In this document: positions 1 to 7,933 of the stretch, one piece after another | Layout: every line of letters begins with the position of its first letter | Numbering within the stretch: the first letter of the stretch is position 1 | Source: Bacteroides sp. | Lineage (GTDB): Bacteria > Bacteroidota > Bacteroidia > Bacteroidales > Bacteroidaceae | Direction of reading: 5' to 3' | NCBI RefSeq assembly: GCF_030151085.1 | Contig: NZ_JASLER010000043.1 | Location: 1 to 16,616 of the forward strand | Length of the DNA stretch: 16,616 bases | Program-made: the position numbers and the translations under genes | Notes under the pieces: generated by a model | What the model was told of the DNA's origin: nothing | The model's input: only the letters and a program-made list of their open reading frames with translations | Databases searched by the model: none

Positions 1-1
1 G

Positions 2-103
2 GCAGAATCTTTTAATGCGAAGATCAAAGCTTTCAGAGCACAGTTTAGGGGAGTCAGAGATAAGGCGTTCTTTTTATACAGACTTACTAAATTATATGCA
101 TAA
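2..103 (+). CDS. C-terminal end of an ISL3/ISAon1-type transposase (cut by window edge)
   Basis: Frame 2 stays open from the window edge to a TAA at 101-103. It encodes about 33 residues, beginning AESFNAKIKAF and ending FFLYRLTKLYA. This is the very recognisable C-terminus of ISL3-like (COG3464, 'ISAon1') DDE transposases, with the 'AESFNAKIK' segment around the last acidic residue and a terminal 'F.L.RL.KL'. Only the tail is visible, so neither the element's integrity nor its left end can be judged. The next 60 bases up to the terminator hairpin probably include the right end of the IS, but no terminal repeat can be confirmed without the other end. The element lies just past the tRNA-Ser terminator and does not interrupt the tRNA. 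Confidence 0.75.
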   Translation, partial: AESFNAKIKAFRAQFRGVRDKAFFLYRLTKLYA

Positions 104-167
104 AATGAAAATCCCTCAGAGTTTTACGTTGATCCATTAGATTCGCTTACTTGAGTATCTATACAAA

Positions 168-199
168 AAGTCCCGTAAAACCTTGATCTTACGGGACTT
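168..199 (-). terminator. Intrinsic terminator of the tRNA-Ser transcript
   Basis: An 11-bp perfect stem (168-178 with 189-199, core AGTCCCGTAA) with a 10-nt loop lies 15 bases beyond the tRNA 3' end. Read on the minus strand the stem is followed by TTTTTGTAT, a short U-tract. The plus-strand side is also followed by a T-rich run (206-213), so it may work in both directions and also end transcription coming from the transposase gene. Confidence 0.8.
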
Positions 200-214
200 A
201 ATTGGATTTTTTTG

Positions 215-299
215 CGGAGAGGGAGGGATTCGAACCCCCGGAACCTCGCAGTTCAACGGTTTTCAAGACCGCCGCGATCGACCACTCTGCCACCTCTCC
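215..299 (-). tRNA. tRNA-Ser (anticodon UGA)
   Basis: The minus strand folds into a complete class II tRNA of 85 nt. The acceptor stem GGAGAGG/CCTCTCC (293-299 with 216-222) has seven pairs and the discriminator is G. The anticodon arm has loop CTTGAAA, giving anticodon TGA, which reads UCA and related serine codons. A long variable arm with a GAAC/GTTC stem is typical of tRNA-Ser, and the T-loop is TTCGAAT. The 3' CCA is not encoded. A Bacteroides-type promoter lies 39 bases upstream and a terminator follows at 168-199, so this is a single-gene transcript divergent from mutS2. Confidence 0.97.
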
Positions 300-337
300 A
301 AACTCCTTTTAAGAAGTACTTTCTTTCGAAAGCGGTG

Positions 338-368
338 CAAAGATACGACTCTTTTTTAAATCTGCAAA
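338..368 (-). promoter_or_regulatory. Bacteroides-type promoter of tRNA-Ser
   Basis: On the minus strand TTTG (365-368) is followed after exactly 19 bases by TATCTTTG (338-345). This matches the -33 TTTG and -7 TAnnTTTG elements of the Bacteroides primary sigma factor. The expected transcription start is near 331-333, roughly 30 bases upstream of the mature tRNA 5' end. Confidence 0.8.
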
Positions 369-373
369 CTTCT

Positions 374-406
374 TTTCTTTTTTTTCGTGAATTAATCGTA
401 CTTTTG
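374..406 (+). promoter_or_regulatory. Candidate promoter of mutS2, almost touching the start codon
   Basis: TACTTTTG at 399-406 matches the TAnnTTTG element. A TTTC at 374-377, 21 bases upstream, is a weak -33 element. The predicted start would lie at about 411-414, on top of the mutS2 ATG, so the message would be leaderless or nearly so unless another promoter is used. The -33 match is poor, so this is tentative. Confidence 0.4.
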
Positions 407-410
407 TGCC

Positions 411-2948
411 ATGATATACCCTCAGAACTTCGAACAGAAAATAGGTTTCGACCAAATACGCCAATTGCTGAAGGAAAAATGCCTCAGCACTCTTGGCGAA
501 GAACGAGTGACGGCTATGGTTTTTTCCGACCGCTTTAGCGAAATAGAAGAACGCCTGAATCAAGTCACTGAATTTGTACGTATCATTCAAGAGGAAGATA
601 ACTTCCCTGCACAATATTTCTTTGATGTCCGCCCTTCCCTGAAAAGAATACGGGTGGAAGGTATGTATCTGGATGAACAAGAACTTTTTGATCTACGCCG
701 TTCGCTGGAAACCATACGAGACATTGTACGCTTCCTGCAAAAAGAAGGAGAAGATGGAGAAGAAGGCACTTCCCCCTACCCTTGCCTGAAAAGACTGGCA
801 GGGGATATTACTGTATTCCCACAACTCATAGGAAAAATAAACGGAATTCTTTCTCCGTATGGAAAGATCAAAGATAATGCTTCGTCTGAATTAGCTCGTA
901 TCCGTCGGGAACTGGCAAGTACGATGAGTAGCATTTCCCGTTCCTTGAACAGTATTCTTCGTAATGCTCAATCCGAAGGAGTAGTAGATAAAGACGTAAC
1001 GCCCACTATGCGAGACGGTCGTTTGGTTATCCCTGTTGCCCCGGCATTGAAACGAAAAATAAAAGGTATCGTACATGATGAATCAGCAAGTGGAAAGACC
1101 GTATTCATTGAACCCGCCGAAGTCGTAGAAGCCAATAACCGCATCCGGGAACTGGAAGGTGACGAACGACGGGAGATCATCCGCATCCTGACGGATTTTT
1201 CCAATCAGCTACGTCCTTCTATCCCCGAAGTACTGCTTTCGTATGAGTTTCTTTCCGAGATCGATTTTATACGTGCAAAGGCTCTGTTCTCCGAACAAAT
1301 ATCCGGATTGAAACCGGCTTTTGAGAACAAACAGATATTAGACTGGACGATGGCCGTACATCCTCTGTTACAACTTTCCCTTAACAAACATGGCAAGAAA
1401 GTTGTGCCACTGGATATTGAACTGAATGAAAAACAACGCATCCTGATAATCTCCGGTCCGAATGCCGGTGGTAAATCCGTCTGCCTGAAAACCGTAGGAT
1501 TGCTGCAATACATGTTACAATGCGGACTGCTTACGCCCATGCACGAACGCAGCCACGCCGGTATCTTCAGTAGTATCTTTATCGATATTGGCGACGAACA
1601 ATCTATTGAAGATGATTTAAGTACTTACTCTTCCCACCTTACTAATATGAAGATCATGATGAAGAACTGCAACGAGCGTAGTCTTATCCTGATTGACGAA
1701 TTCGGAGGTGGAACAGAACCGCAGATTGGTGGTGCCATTGCCGAAGCCGTATTGAAACGCTTCAACCAAAAGCTGACCTTCGGTGTTATTACTACCCACT
1801 ACCAGAATCTGAAACACTTTGCCGAAGATCATGAAGGAGTAGTAAATGGTGCCATGCTATACGATCGCCACGTGATGCAAGCCCTTTTCCAACTTCAAAT
1901 AGGTAATCCCGGAAGTTCATTTGCCGTAGAAATAGCCCGCAAAATAGGTTTACCGGAAGATGTGATTGCCGATGCCTCGGAAATTGTAGGCAGCGAATAT
2001 ATCAATGCCGACAAATACCTACAAGATATTGTACGCGATAAACGGTATTGGGAAGGTAAGCGTCAAACCATTCGCCAGCGCGAGAAGCACATGGAAGAAA
2101 CAATTGAGCGTTACCAGACCGAAGTAGAAGAGTTGCAGAAATCACGCAAAGAAATTCTGCGTAAAGCCAAAGAAGAAGCAGAGCAACTGATGCAAGAAGC
2201 CAATGCGCGTATCGAAAATACCATACGCGTCATCAAAGAAGCCCAAGCCGACAAGGAGAAAACTCGTCAGGTACGCCAGGAACTCACCGATTTCCGTGCG
2301 TCTATGGAAATTCTTGCCAACAAAGAGCAAGAAGAGAAGATAGCTCGCAAAATGGAAAAGCTACAAGAAAAACAAAACCGGAAAAAGGAGAAGAAAGCAG
2401 ATAAAGGTCAAAACAATAACCTATCAGCACAAGCATTGGCAGAACAGCAAGCGAGAAAAGAAGCCGAGCGTCTGGCAGCAATCGTACCCGGTTGTAACGT
2501 CAAGATAAAAGGTCAGACTACTGTTGGAGAGGTACTGGAAGTAAACGGAAAGAATGCCACAGTCGCTTTTGGAAGTATCAAAACCACTGTAAAACTGGAT
2601 CGATTAGAGCGTACCAATGCCCAGCCGAAGCAAGTGGAGCTATCTACCAAAAGTACCTACATCAGTACTCAAACGCAGGACAGTATGTACGAGAAGAAGC
2701 TGAACTTCAAACAAGATATTGATGTCCGGGGTATGCGTGGAGACGAAGCTTTGCAAGCCGTAACCTACTTTATAGATGATGCCATCCTCGTTGGTATGGC
2801 GCGCGTACGTATTCTTCACGGAACGGGTACAGGTATTTTACGCACCCTTATCCGGCAATATTTACAAACAGTGCCCGGTATACGCCATTTTGCAGATGAA
2901 CATATTCAATTCGGCGGTGCAGGCATTACAGTCGTTGACTTGAGTTAA
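411..2948 (+). CDS. mutS2: MutS2 family ATPase/endonuclease with C-terminal Smr domain
   Basis: This 845-residue protein belongs to the MutS2 branch of the MutS family: it lacks the mismatch-recognition domain of MutS and carries a C-terminal Smr nuclease domain. In other bacteria MutS2 is linked to suppression of homologous recombination and, in Bacillus, to rescue of collided ribosomes; its role here is inferred from that. Visible parts are an N-terminal helical core/lever region (about 1-300), Walker A GPNAGGKS at 349-356, and Walker B with D429-E430 inside LILIDEFGGGTEP. A long charged coiled coil spans about 515-650. The Smr domain occupies about 765-845, with DIDVRG at 769-774 and HGTGTG at 803-808. 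The protein is slightly longer than the roughly 785 residues of the Bacillus protein. The ATG at 411 gives the N-terminus MIYPQNFEQKIGF, and no better upstream start exists. The serine dehydratase gene follows after 24 bases, so cotranscription is likely. Confidence 0.95.
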   Translation: MIYPQNFEQKIGFDQIRQLLKEKCLSTLGEERVTAMVFSDRFSEIEERLNQVTEFVRIIQEEDNFPAQYFFDVRPSLKRIRVEGMYLDEQELFDLRRSLETIRDIVRFLQKEGEDGEEGTSPYPCLKRLAGDITVFPQLIGKINGILSPYGKIKDNASSELARIRRELASTMSSISRSLNSILRNAQSEGVVDKDVTPTMRDGRLVIPVAPALKRKIKGIVHDESASGKTVFIEPAEVVEANNRIRELEGDERREIIRILTDFSNQLRPSIPEVLLSYEFLSEIDFIRAKALFSEQISGLKPAFENKQILDWTMAVHPLLQLSLNKHGKKVVPLDIELNEKQRILIISGPNAGGKSVCLKTVGLLQYMLQCGLLTPMHERSHAGIFSSIFIDIGDEQSIEDDLSTYSSHLTNMKIMMKNCNERSLILIDEFGGGTEPQIGGAIAEAVLKRFNQKLTFGVITTHYQNLKHFAEDHEGVVNGAMLYDRHVMQALFQLQIGNPGSSFAVEIARKIGLPEDVIADASEIVGSEYINADKYLQDIVRDKRYWEGKRQTIRQREKHMEETIERYQTEVEELQKSRKEILRKAKEEAEQLMQEANARIENTIRVIKEAQADKEKTRQVRQELTDFRASMEILANKEQEEKIARKMEKLQEKQNRKKEKKADKGQNNNLSAQALAEQQARKEAERLAAIVPGCNVKIKGQTTVGEVLEVNGKNATVAFGSIKTTVKLDRLERTNAQPKQVELSTKSTYISTQTQDSMYEKKLNFKQDIDVRGMRGDEALQAVTYFIDDAILVGMARVRILHGTGTGILRTLIRQYLQTVPGIRHFADEHIQFGGAGITVVDLS

Positions 2949-2972
2949 ATCATTAAATATTAATCATTCTTT

Positions 2973-4184
2973 ATGAAATCAATCAAAGAACTTTACCGCA
3001 TCGGCACAGGCCCGTCCAGTAGTCACACTATGGGACCTCGCAAAGCTGCCGAAATTTTTCTGGAAAGACATCCGGAAGCAGCTGCATTCAAAGTAACTTT
3101 ATACGGAAGCCTTGCTGCAACCGGTAAAGGTCACATGACTAACATAGCCATCACCGAAACACTGCAACCCGCAGCGCCGGTAGAGATTATCTGGGAACCA
3201 AAAATATTTCTCCCATACCACCCTAACGGTATGAAGTTTGTTTCTTTGAATACCGAAGGTAAAGAAACAGACCAATGGCTCGTGTTTAGCGTCGGAGGTG
3301 GTGCCTTGGCAGAAGAAAATAATGGTGATTCATCCATTAACACCCCGGATGTGTACGAAATGAACAGTATGACCGAAATTTTGGAATGGTGCGAACGTAC
3401 AGGTAAGAGTTACTGGGAGTATGTAAAAGAATGCGAGAACAGTGATATATGGGACTATTTGCAGGAAGTATGGCAAACCATGCAAGCTGCTGTAAAACGC
3501 GGATTGGAGCAAGAAGGAGTATTGCCCGGTCCTTTGAATCTACGTCGCAAAGCCTCTACTTATTATATACGTGCCAGTGGATATAAAGCTTCTCTTCAAT
3601 CTCGCGGACTGGTTTTCTCATACGCTTTAGCTGTAAGCGAAGAGAATGCTTCAGGAGGTGTAATTGTGACTGCCCCCACTTGTGGTTCTTGTGGAGTTGT
3701 ACCGGCGGTACTTTATCATTTGGCAAAAAGCCGTGACTTCAGCGATACACGTATTCTCCGTGCGCTCGCCACTGCCGGACTGGTAGGAAATATCGTAAAG
3801 ACTAATGCATCTATTTCGGGTGCCGAAGCCGGATGCCAGGCAGAAGTCGGCGTAGCTTGTTCAATGGCTTCCGCCGCTGCCAACCAACTATTCGGAGGAA
3901 GTCCTGCACAAATAGAATATGCAGCAGAAATGGGTCTGGAACATCACCTCGGCATGACTTGTGACCCCGTATGCGGTTTAGTGCAAATTCCTTGTATCGA
4001 GCGAAATGCATACGCTGCCGCTCGTGCCTTGGATGCTAATCTTTATTCCTCTTTCACCGATGGTATGCACCGGGTATCTTTCGACAAAGTAGTAACTGTA
4101 ATGAAAGAAACCGGAAATGACCTGCCTTCACTTTACAAAGAAACGAGTGAGGGAGGATTGGCGAAGGACTTTAAACAAATGTAG
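2973..4184 (+). CDS. sdaA: L-serine ammonia-lyase, iron-sulfur-dependent, single chain
   Basis: This 403-residue cytoplasmic enzyme deaminates L-serine to pyruvate and ammonia using a [4Fe-4S] cluster. The N-terminal beta domain opens with the diagnostic GTGPSSSHTMGP (residues 12-23) and contains YGSLAATGKGHMT. The C-terminal alpha domain holds APTCGSCGVVPA (C237, C240), SGAEAGCQAEVG (C288) and TCDPVCGLVQIPC (C330, C334, C341). Cysteines 288, 330 and 341 are 42 and 11 residues apart. That is the spacing I recall for the cluster ligands of the Legionella enzyme (343/385/396), so these three are the probable ligands. The two domains are fused in one chain, as in E. coli SdaA, not split as in Gram-positive SdaAA/SdaAB. 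The gene starts 24 bases after mutS2 with no visible promoter of its own and ends at the large inverted repeat at 4186-4277. Confidence 0.95.
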   Translation: MKSIKELYRIGTGPSSSHTMGPRKAAEIFLERHPEAAAFKVTLYGSLAATGKGHMTNIAITETLQPAAPVEIIWEPKIFLPYHPNGMKFVSLNTEGKETDQWLVFSVGGGALAEENNGDSSINTPDVYEMNSMTEILEWCERTGKSYWEYVKECENSDIWDYLQEVWQTMQAAVKRGLEQEGVLPGPLNLRRKASTYYIRASGYKASLQSRGLVFSYALAVSEENASGGVIVTAPTCGSCGVVPAVLYHLAKSRDFSDTRILRALATAGLVGNIVKTNASISGAEAGCQAEVGVACSMASAAANQLFGGSPAQIEYAAEMGLEHHLGMTCDPVCGLVQIPCIERNAYAAARALDANLYSSFTDGMHRVSFDKVVTVMKETGNDLPSLYKETSEGGLAKDFKQM

Positions 4185-4185
4185 A

Positions 4186-4277
4186 AAGTTGAGAGAGGAA
4201 AGTTGAAAGTTGGCTGCGCACGAAGCCTTATATACTGCGCAGCTAACTTTCAACTTTCCTCTTTCAACTCTCAACTT
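4186..4277. terminator. Large inverted repeat between convergent genes, probable bidirectional terminator
   Basis: Arms of about 35 nt (4186-4220) and 42 nt (4236-4277) are complementary throughout, except for one G:A position and a 7-nt insertion in the right arm. The loop is about 15 nt. The stem tip is GCTGCGCA/TGCGCAGC, while the outer arms consist of repeated AAGTTGA / AAAGTTG units. It begins two bases after the sdaA stop and overlaps the stop codon of the convergent lipoprotein gene. There is no clear poly-T tail in either direction, so termination is inferred from the position and stem length. Confidence 0.65.
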
Positions 4278-4764
4278 ACTTCGGCCAATGTGTATCGTCC
4301 TTCCCTGTTACATCTTTAGCCAGCAATAGATTACCTTCTTCGGAGTAGAATAACTGAACTTCTTTATTTCCTTTCTCAACCTCAATGACGTATTCAATGG
4401 GTTGTAATGGAGTTTCGAGCACATCAAAATCCTCTTGTTCCCAACTTGCATATTCACTTTCCATAAAGGCGGTCTGTACAGTGCCGGGGAGGTCGACCCA
4501 AGCAACATCCAGATCTGTCAATTGCCATTCCGCATTGGTATTGTACCACACAGATGCTTCTTTGCCATCCAACCTGCAATCAGCTACATAATACTTGCCT
4601 TTCTGTTCCCATTCTATATGGGTTGCAGACGGATATTGGGCTTTCAGGGCATCTGATATTGCCACAGGCACTGTTATATGATCATCTTTATCATCATCGC
4701 TACACGCACTGAATGCTAATGCAGCGATGAACATCATTGCTAATATTTGTATCTTAACTTTCAT
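4276..4764 (-). CDS. PepSY-like (DUF2874-type) surface lipoprotein
   Basis: This is a 162-residue lipoprotein. A hydrophobic signal ends in FSAC, with the lipidated cysteine at C21. It is followed directly by SDDDKDD, which resembles the S-D-D-D lipoprotein export signal described for Bacteroides surface lipoproteins, so exposure on the outer leaflet is likely. The mature part has two repeats of the Bacteroidota PepSY-like fold: residues about 33-85 (SDALKAQYPSATHIEWEQ, VWYNTNAEWQ) and about 92-155 (ending EVQLFYSEEGNLL). These proteins are envelope-located; PepSY domains are generally thought to bind or inhibit proteases or sense envelope state, but no activity is established for this group. 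The gene starts 37 bases after the upstream PepSY-like gene on the same strand, so the two form a pair downstream of the two-component system. Confidence 0.85.
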   Translation of the reverse strand: MKVKIQILAMMFIAALAFSACSDDDKDDHITVPVAISDALKAQYPSATHIEWEQKGKYYVADCRLDGKEASVWYNTNAEWQLTDLDVAWVDLPGTVQTAFMESEYASWEQEDFDVLETPLQPIEYVIEVEKGNKEVQLFYSEEGNLLLAKDVTGKDDTHWPK

Positions 4765-4801
4765 TATTTATAAAATTAGGGTTCAACATTCATTTGCAGA
4801 A

Positions 4802-5242
4802 TCAATCATCCATGCTGACAAATTTGCCTTTATTATTGAATTTCAAGGAGTAATCATTGCTCAATTCAACTTCTACTCCACTACGTTTACGTTCAATCTT
4901 CGTAATTTTTTCTTTAGGGAAGTTTGTCTTCACATATTCCTTCACAGATACCGGAATCAAAGCAGCAGGAACAGCAGCCTTATTACAATTGATTTCAACC
5001 CAATTACCTTTGCTGTCAAAATCTATTTCCGTACGGTCAGTCAACAGAACTTCGTATTTCTTACTCTGCAAAACCTCACTCTCAATCTTGATATGAGAGA
5101 TCTGTGGTTTACTGAAATACTGGTTAATAAAATTACGTGCCGTTAATGGCAATTGTTTCACGTCCTGAGTAATTACATCACCAGCAAAAGCAAATTGTAC
5201 AGCTACAAGAGCCATTACTAAAATAGATAATACTTTCTTCAT
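4802..5242 (-). CDS. PepSY-like (DUF2874-type) periplasmic protein
   Basis: This 146-residue protein starts with a cleavable signal peptide (MKKVLSILVMALVAVQFAFA, likely cut after A20). The mature part shows two PepSY-like repeats. The first runs from LPLTARNFINQYF through the line IDFDSKGNWVEINC, and the second from VPAALIPVSVKEYVKTNFP to YSLKFNNKGKFVSMDD. This is the canonical form of the Bacteroidota PepSY-like family (PF11396). The gene lies 94 bases downstream of the sensor kinase and 37 upstream of the lipoprotein paralogue, all on one strand. This order suggests that it is an output or accessory sensor of the RR-HK pair. No strong promoter was found in the 94-base gap, so readthrough from the kinase gene is plausible. 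Function beyond envelope location is unknown. Confidence 0.88.
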   Translation of the reverse strand: MKKVLSILVMALVAVQFAFAGDVITQDVKQLPLTARNFINQYFSKPQISHIKIESEVLQSKKYEVLLTDRTEIDFDSKGNWVEINCNKAAVPAALIPVSVKEYVKTNFPKEKITKIERKRSGVEVELSNDYSLKFNNKGKFVSMDD

Positions 5243-5336
5243 AATCGTTATTTTTTAAATGTTACTGAATATTTCTTGCATTATTCACACTGCAAATAAC
5301 GACAGAGAATTAGGAAAGATTTGGGAATAATCGGTG

Positions 5337-6626
5337 TTAACGGTAGTTTTTAATTTCTTTAACAAGAAGAAAGCAATGCATGCCATCCTGCCATTCGTAT
5401 GTCAGTTTCAAAGAGGCAGAAAGTGCGATAGAACGTGCAATTGCAAGCCCCAAACCTGTAGAATCCTTCTTTCCATCTGTTCCTCGATAGAAACGATGGA
5501 ATAGTTTCTCGTTATCCAATGGAGCATCACCGGTGTTTTTTATCACGAATGAATTCGGTGTAGTAAGTATCTGTAATTCTCCTCCTTCCTGACTGTGGAG
5601 CAATGAATTCTTCACCAAATTAGAAATCAAAATTTGGGCTAATGAATGGTTACAGCGTATAATAAACGGAGTTTCCCCTTGCTTACGATCCAAATGTATC
5701 CGCTTGCCCCCATATATATCCATCAAATCAGGCAGAAGGTTATCAAGTATCTCATCAACCGAAACATCCTCTACTTCGGTATATTGACCATTCTCAATGC
5801 GAGACAATAATAATAATGACTTATTTAACTTTACAGCTCTACCTAAAGTAGAATAAATCTCATCCAATTCCTTCATTTGCTGCTCAGTCAAGCCTTCATT
5901 TTCTGCCAGAAGTTCCACTTTTCCACGAACAATGGCAAGCGGTGTCTGCAATTCGTGTGAAGCATTCTCTATAAATTGTTTCTGCTCCTGATAGGCTTTA
6001 TAGCTACGATTTCCCATATCCATTGCAGCATCACTCAACTGACGGAACTCCCCTATTTTAGTAGGATTATCCAAAACAGGCACTTCTTTACCGGGCTGAA
6101 TACTATGCAACCAGTCCAGCAATTTGTGTAAGGGACGAAAAACACCTTTCAGTACCACCCTGATGCCAATGGATGTACATACCAGAAAAAGCAGAAATAG
6201 TGCTCCCAAATACCAAAGCATTGCTTCTACCATATCATCCCGTTCCAAGATGGAAATCATCAAAGTCAATTCATAGAACTGTCCGTCGGGCATGCGGAAA
6301 GCAGTCCGCATAACACGCACCGGTTCATCTTCATCCTCCATTTCAATGTAAACGGTAGAATCATAAAATGCTACTTTATAGGAAACTCCTTCTTCCTCCG
6401 AAATAGGTTGAAACTTATAAAAAGACATCAATGTTCCTTCTGTAGTAAGTATGGAAGGGTCCAGCAAAGCTTTTTTAATTAAGATTTCAGCCTGATTCTC
6501 CAAGGTATCATCCGTTTCATCTATAACTTCATCAATGATGGCATAGTAAAACAGAACTCCCCACACCGCCATCAGTAAGAAGAGTAGCAGCGAAAGTTTA
6601 CGATAGGTATAATGTAGGAGTTTCAT
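5337..6626 (-). CDS. Sensor histidine kinase (HisKA/HATPase, two membrane segments)
   Basis: This 429-residue inner-membrane kinase is paired with the response regulator gene that it overlaps by 4 nt (translational coupling). Transmembrane segment 1 is at about 11-31. A periplasmic sensor loop of about 105 residues (32-135) is rich in Glu and Asp, and transmembrane segment 2 is at about 136-157. A short HAMP-like linker follows. The dimerisation box FIENASHELQTPL carries the phosphoaccepting H224. The ATP-binding domain has an N box (NLVKNSLLHS, 336-345), G1 (NTGDAP, 364-369), an F box (LFHRFYRG, 375-382) and G2 (STGLGLAI, 389-396). All catalytic motifs are intact. The ligand is unknown. The acidic sensor loop and the PepSY-like genes downstream fit sensing of cations, cationic peptides or envelope damage, but this is inference. 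Confidence 0.94.
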   Translation of the reverse strand: MKLLHYTYRKLSLLLFLLMAVWGVLFYYAIIDEVIDETDDTLENQAEILIKKALLDPSILTTEGTLMSFYKFQPISEEEGVSYKVAFYDSTVYIEMEDEDEPVRVMRTAFRMPDGQFYELTLMISILERDDMVEAMLWYLGALFLLFLVCTSIGIRVVLKGVFRPLHKLLDWLHSIQPGKEVPVLDNPTKIGEFRQLSDAAMDMGNRSYKAYQEQKQFIENASHELQTPLAIVRGKVELLAENEGLTEQQMKELDEIYSTLGRAVKLNKSLLLLSRIENGQYTEVEDVSVDEILDNLLPDLMDIYGGKRIHLDRKQGETPFIIRCNHSLAQILISNLVKNSLLHSQEGGELQILTTPNSFVIKNTGDAPLDNEKLFHRFYRGTDGKKDSTGLGLAIARSIALSASLKLTYEWQDGMHCFLLVKEIKNYR

Positions 6627-7300
6627 ACTTCAGAAAGTTTATAGCCGAAACCGTAAACCGCTTTCAGTTCTACGGTAGCCTCAGCTTGTTTCAACTTCTT
6701 ACGCAGATTCTTCACCTGAGAATAGATGAAGTCCAGTGAATCGGCTTGATCGATGTTATCACCCCATACAGACTCGGCAAGGCTCATTCTATTAATGACA
6801 CGATTGGGGTTGACTACAAAATAATATAGCAGATCGAATTCTTTACGGTTCAGTTGCAAAGACACTCCCCCCACTTCAGCCTGACGCTTATCGGGATAAA
6901 GCAATAAATTACCGATGGCAACAGTAACATCACCTTGGGTCTGCCTACGACGTATCAACGATTTTATACGAGCATTCAGCTCTGCCAGATGGAAGGGTTT
7001 CGTAAGATAATCGTCAGCTCCTAATTCCAGCCCGTCGACCTTATCGTCCAAAGAATCTTTAGCAGAAATGATAAGTACGCTATCACTACGACGAAGCCGT
7101 TTCAATTCACGCAACAAATCCAAACCGCTTCCGCCAGGCAACATTATATCCAGCAGAATACAGTCGTAATCATAGTCGTTAATCTTATCCAGTGCCGAGA
7201 AATAATCGGCAGCTGTTTCTACGACAAATTTTTCTTTTAGGAGCGAAGTACGGATAGTTTCCCGCAAGTCTTGCTCATCTTCCACAATCAGAATTTTCAT
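6623..7300 (-). CDS. OmpR/PhoB-family response regulator
   Basis: This 225-residue DNA-binding regulator is phosphorylated by the adjoining kinase. The receiver domain (1-118) has the acidic pair E7-D8, phosphoacceptor D51 in LLDIMLPGG, S79 in the switch position and K101 in TKPF. The C-terminal winged helix (about 128-223) includes LNRKEFDLLYYF and ends with the VYGFGYKL signature of the OmpR class. The gene overlaps the kinase gene by four bases and lies 57 bases downstream of the DUF4738 lipoprotein gene on the same strand. CATCTTTG (7306-7313) lies five bases before the ATG and resembles the -7 element, but no good -33 element accompanies it. A separate promoter is therefore uncertain. 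It is not an obvious RprY orthologue. Confidence 0.94.
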   Translation of the reverse strand: MKILIVEDEQDLRETIRTSLLKEKFVVETAADYFSALDKINDYDYDCILLDIMLPGGSGLDLLRELKRLRRSDSVLIISAKDSLDDKVDGLELGADDYLTKPFHLAELNARIKSLIRRRQTQGDVTVAIGNLLLYPDKRQAEVGGVSLQLNRKEFDLLYYFVVNPNRVINRMSLAESVWGDNIDQADSLDFIYSQVKNLRKKLKQAEATVELKAVYGFGYKLSEV

Positions 7301-7357
7301 ACCGCCAAAGATGATTTATAAAACTGGAAACAATCTGGAACTATTATATTTTAATTC

Positions 7358-7906
7358 TCAATTTATTGAATCCGGCTGATAATCCTCCATTAATTCCTCT
7401 TTTGCCATAGAAATTTTTCCATCAGACGTAATAGTCAGTCTAATAGGAACGTAAAGGTCGGATTGCGGATAGCAGACACTTGCTGCATATATAATTCCCT
7501 GAGGAGTAGTCTGGTCATACACCAATCCCTCCAGTATGGCATATTGCATGAATTTGGCGTCAACCAACGAAGTAAAATTTTCTTTTGTAAAAACCCTATC
7601 TACTATTTGTTTGCCTCCACAAGTAAGACGCAAAGTAATGCGGTTATCAATAAACTTTTCTCCTTGTTCATTCTTTACAATAGGCAAACTCTCATCCGGC
7701 TGGCGCAATACAGATGATTGATATTCTTTTCCTTGATAATTAAAAGTTGCTTTTACATCCGAAACTTGCATGCGTTGCGGACCGGCAGCCTTGACACTAT
7801 CTTGCATTAATGCCTGTGCATCATCCTTTTCCTTCTTATTCTGTGACGAACAAGCCGAGAGGAAAATCACCGATACGCAAGCTAACATATAAAATAGATT
7901 CTTCAT
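7358..7906 (-). CDS. DUF4738-type lipoprotein
   Basis: I place the start at the ATG at 7906, giving 182 residues. A longer reading from a TTG at 7936 would put ten residues before an otherwise normal lipoprotein signal. The signal ends in the lipobox LSAC, with the lipidated cysteine at C19, followed by SSQNKKEKDD. The rest (about 50-182) looks like the Bacteroidota DUF4738 family: a beta-rich soluble domain with VKATFNYQGKEYQSSVLR, ITLRLTCGGKQIVDRVF and a conserved C-terminal Y-P-Q-S-D-L-Y-V-P segment. Function is unknown. It precedes the response regulator by 57 bases with no terminator between, so it may be the first gene of the signalling operon and could act as an envelope accessory of the kinase. 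Confidence 0.8.
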   Translation of the reverse strand: MKNLFYMLACVSVIFLSACSSQNKKEKDDAQALMQDSVKAAGPQRMQVSDVKATFNYQGKEYQSSVLRQPDESLPIVKNEQGEKFIDNRITLRLTCGGKQIVDRVFTKENFTSLVDAKFMQYAILEGLVYDQTTPQGIIYAASVCYPQSDLYVPIRLTITSDGKISMAKEELMEDYQPDSIN

Positions 7907-7933
7907 TGTTTTGCTTTTTACAAATTGACAGGA

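Noticed and set aside
212..538. 108-residue plus-strand open frame starting over the tRNA-Ser gene
   Set aside because: It is antisense to a perfect tRNA and then overlaps mutS2 in another frame; no family resemblance.
5337..7300. RprX/RprY as identity of the two-component pair
   Set aside because: The sequences at the N-termini and the kinase length do not match what I recall of RprX/RprY; only the general OmpR/HisKA class is supported.
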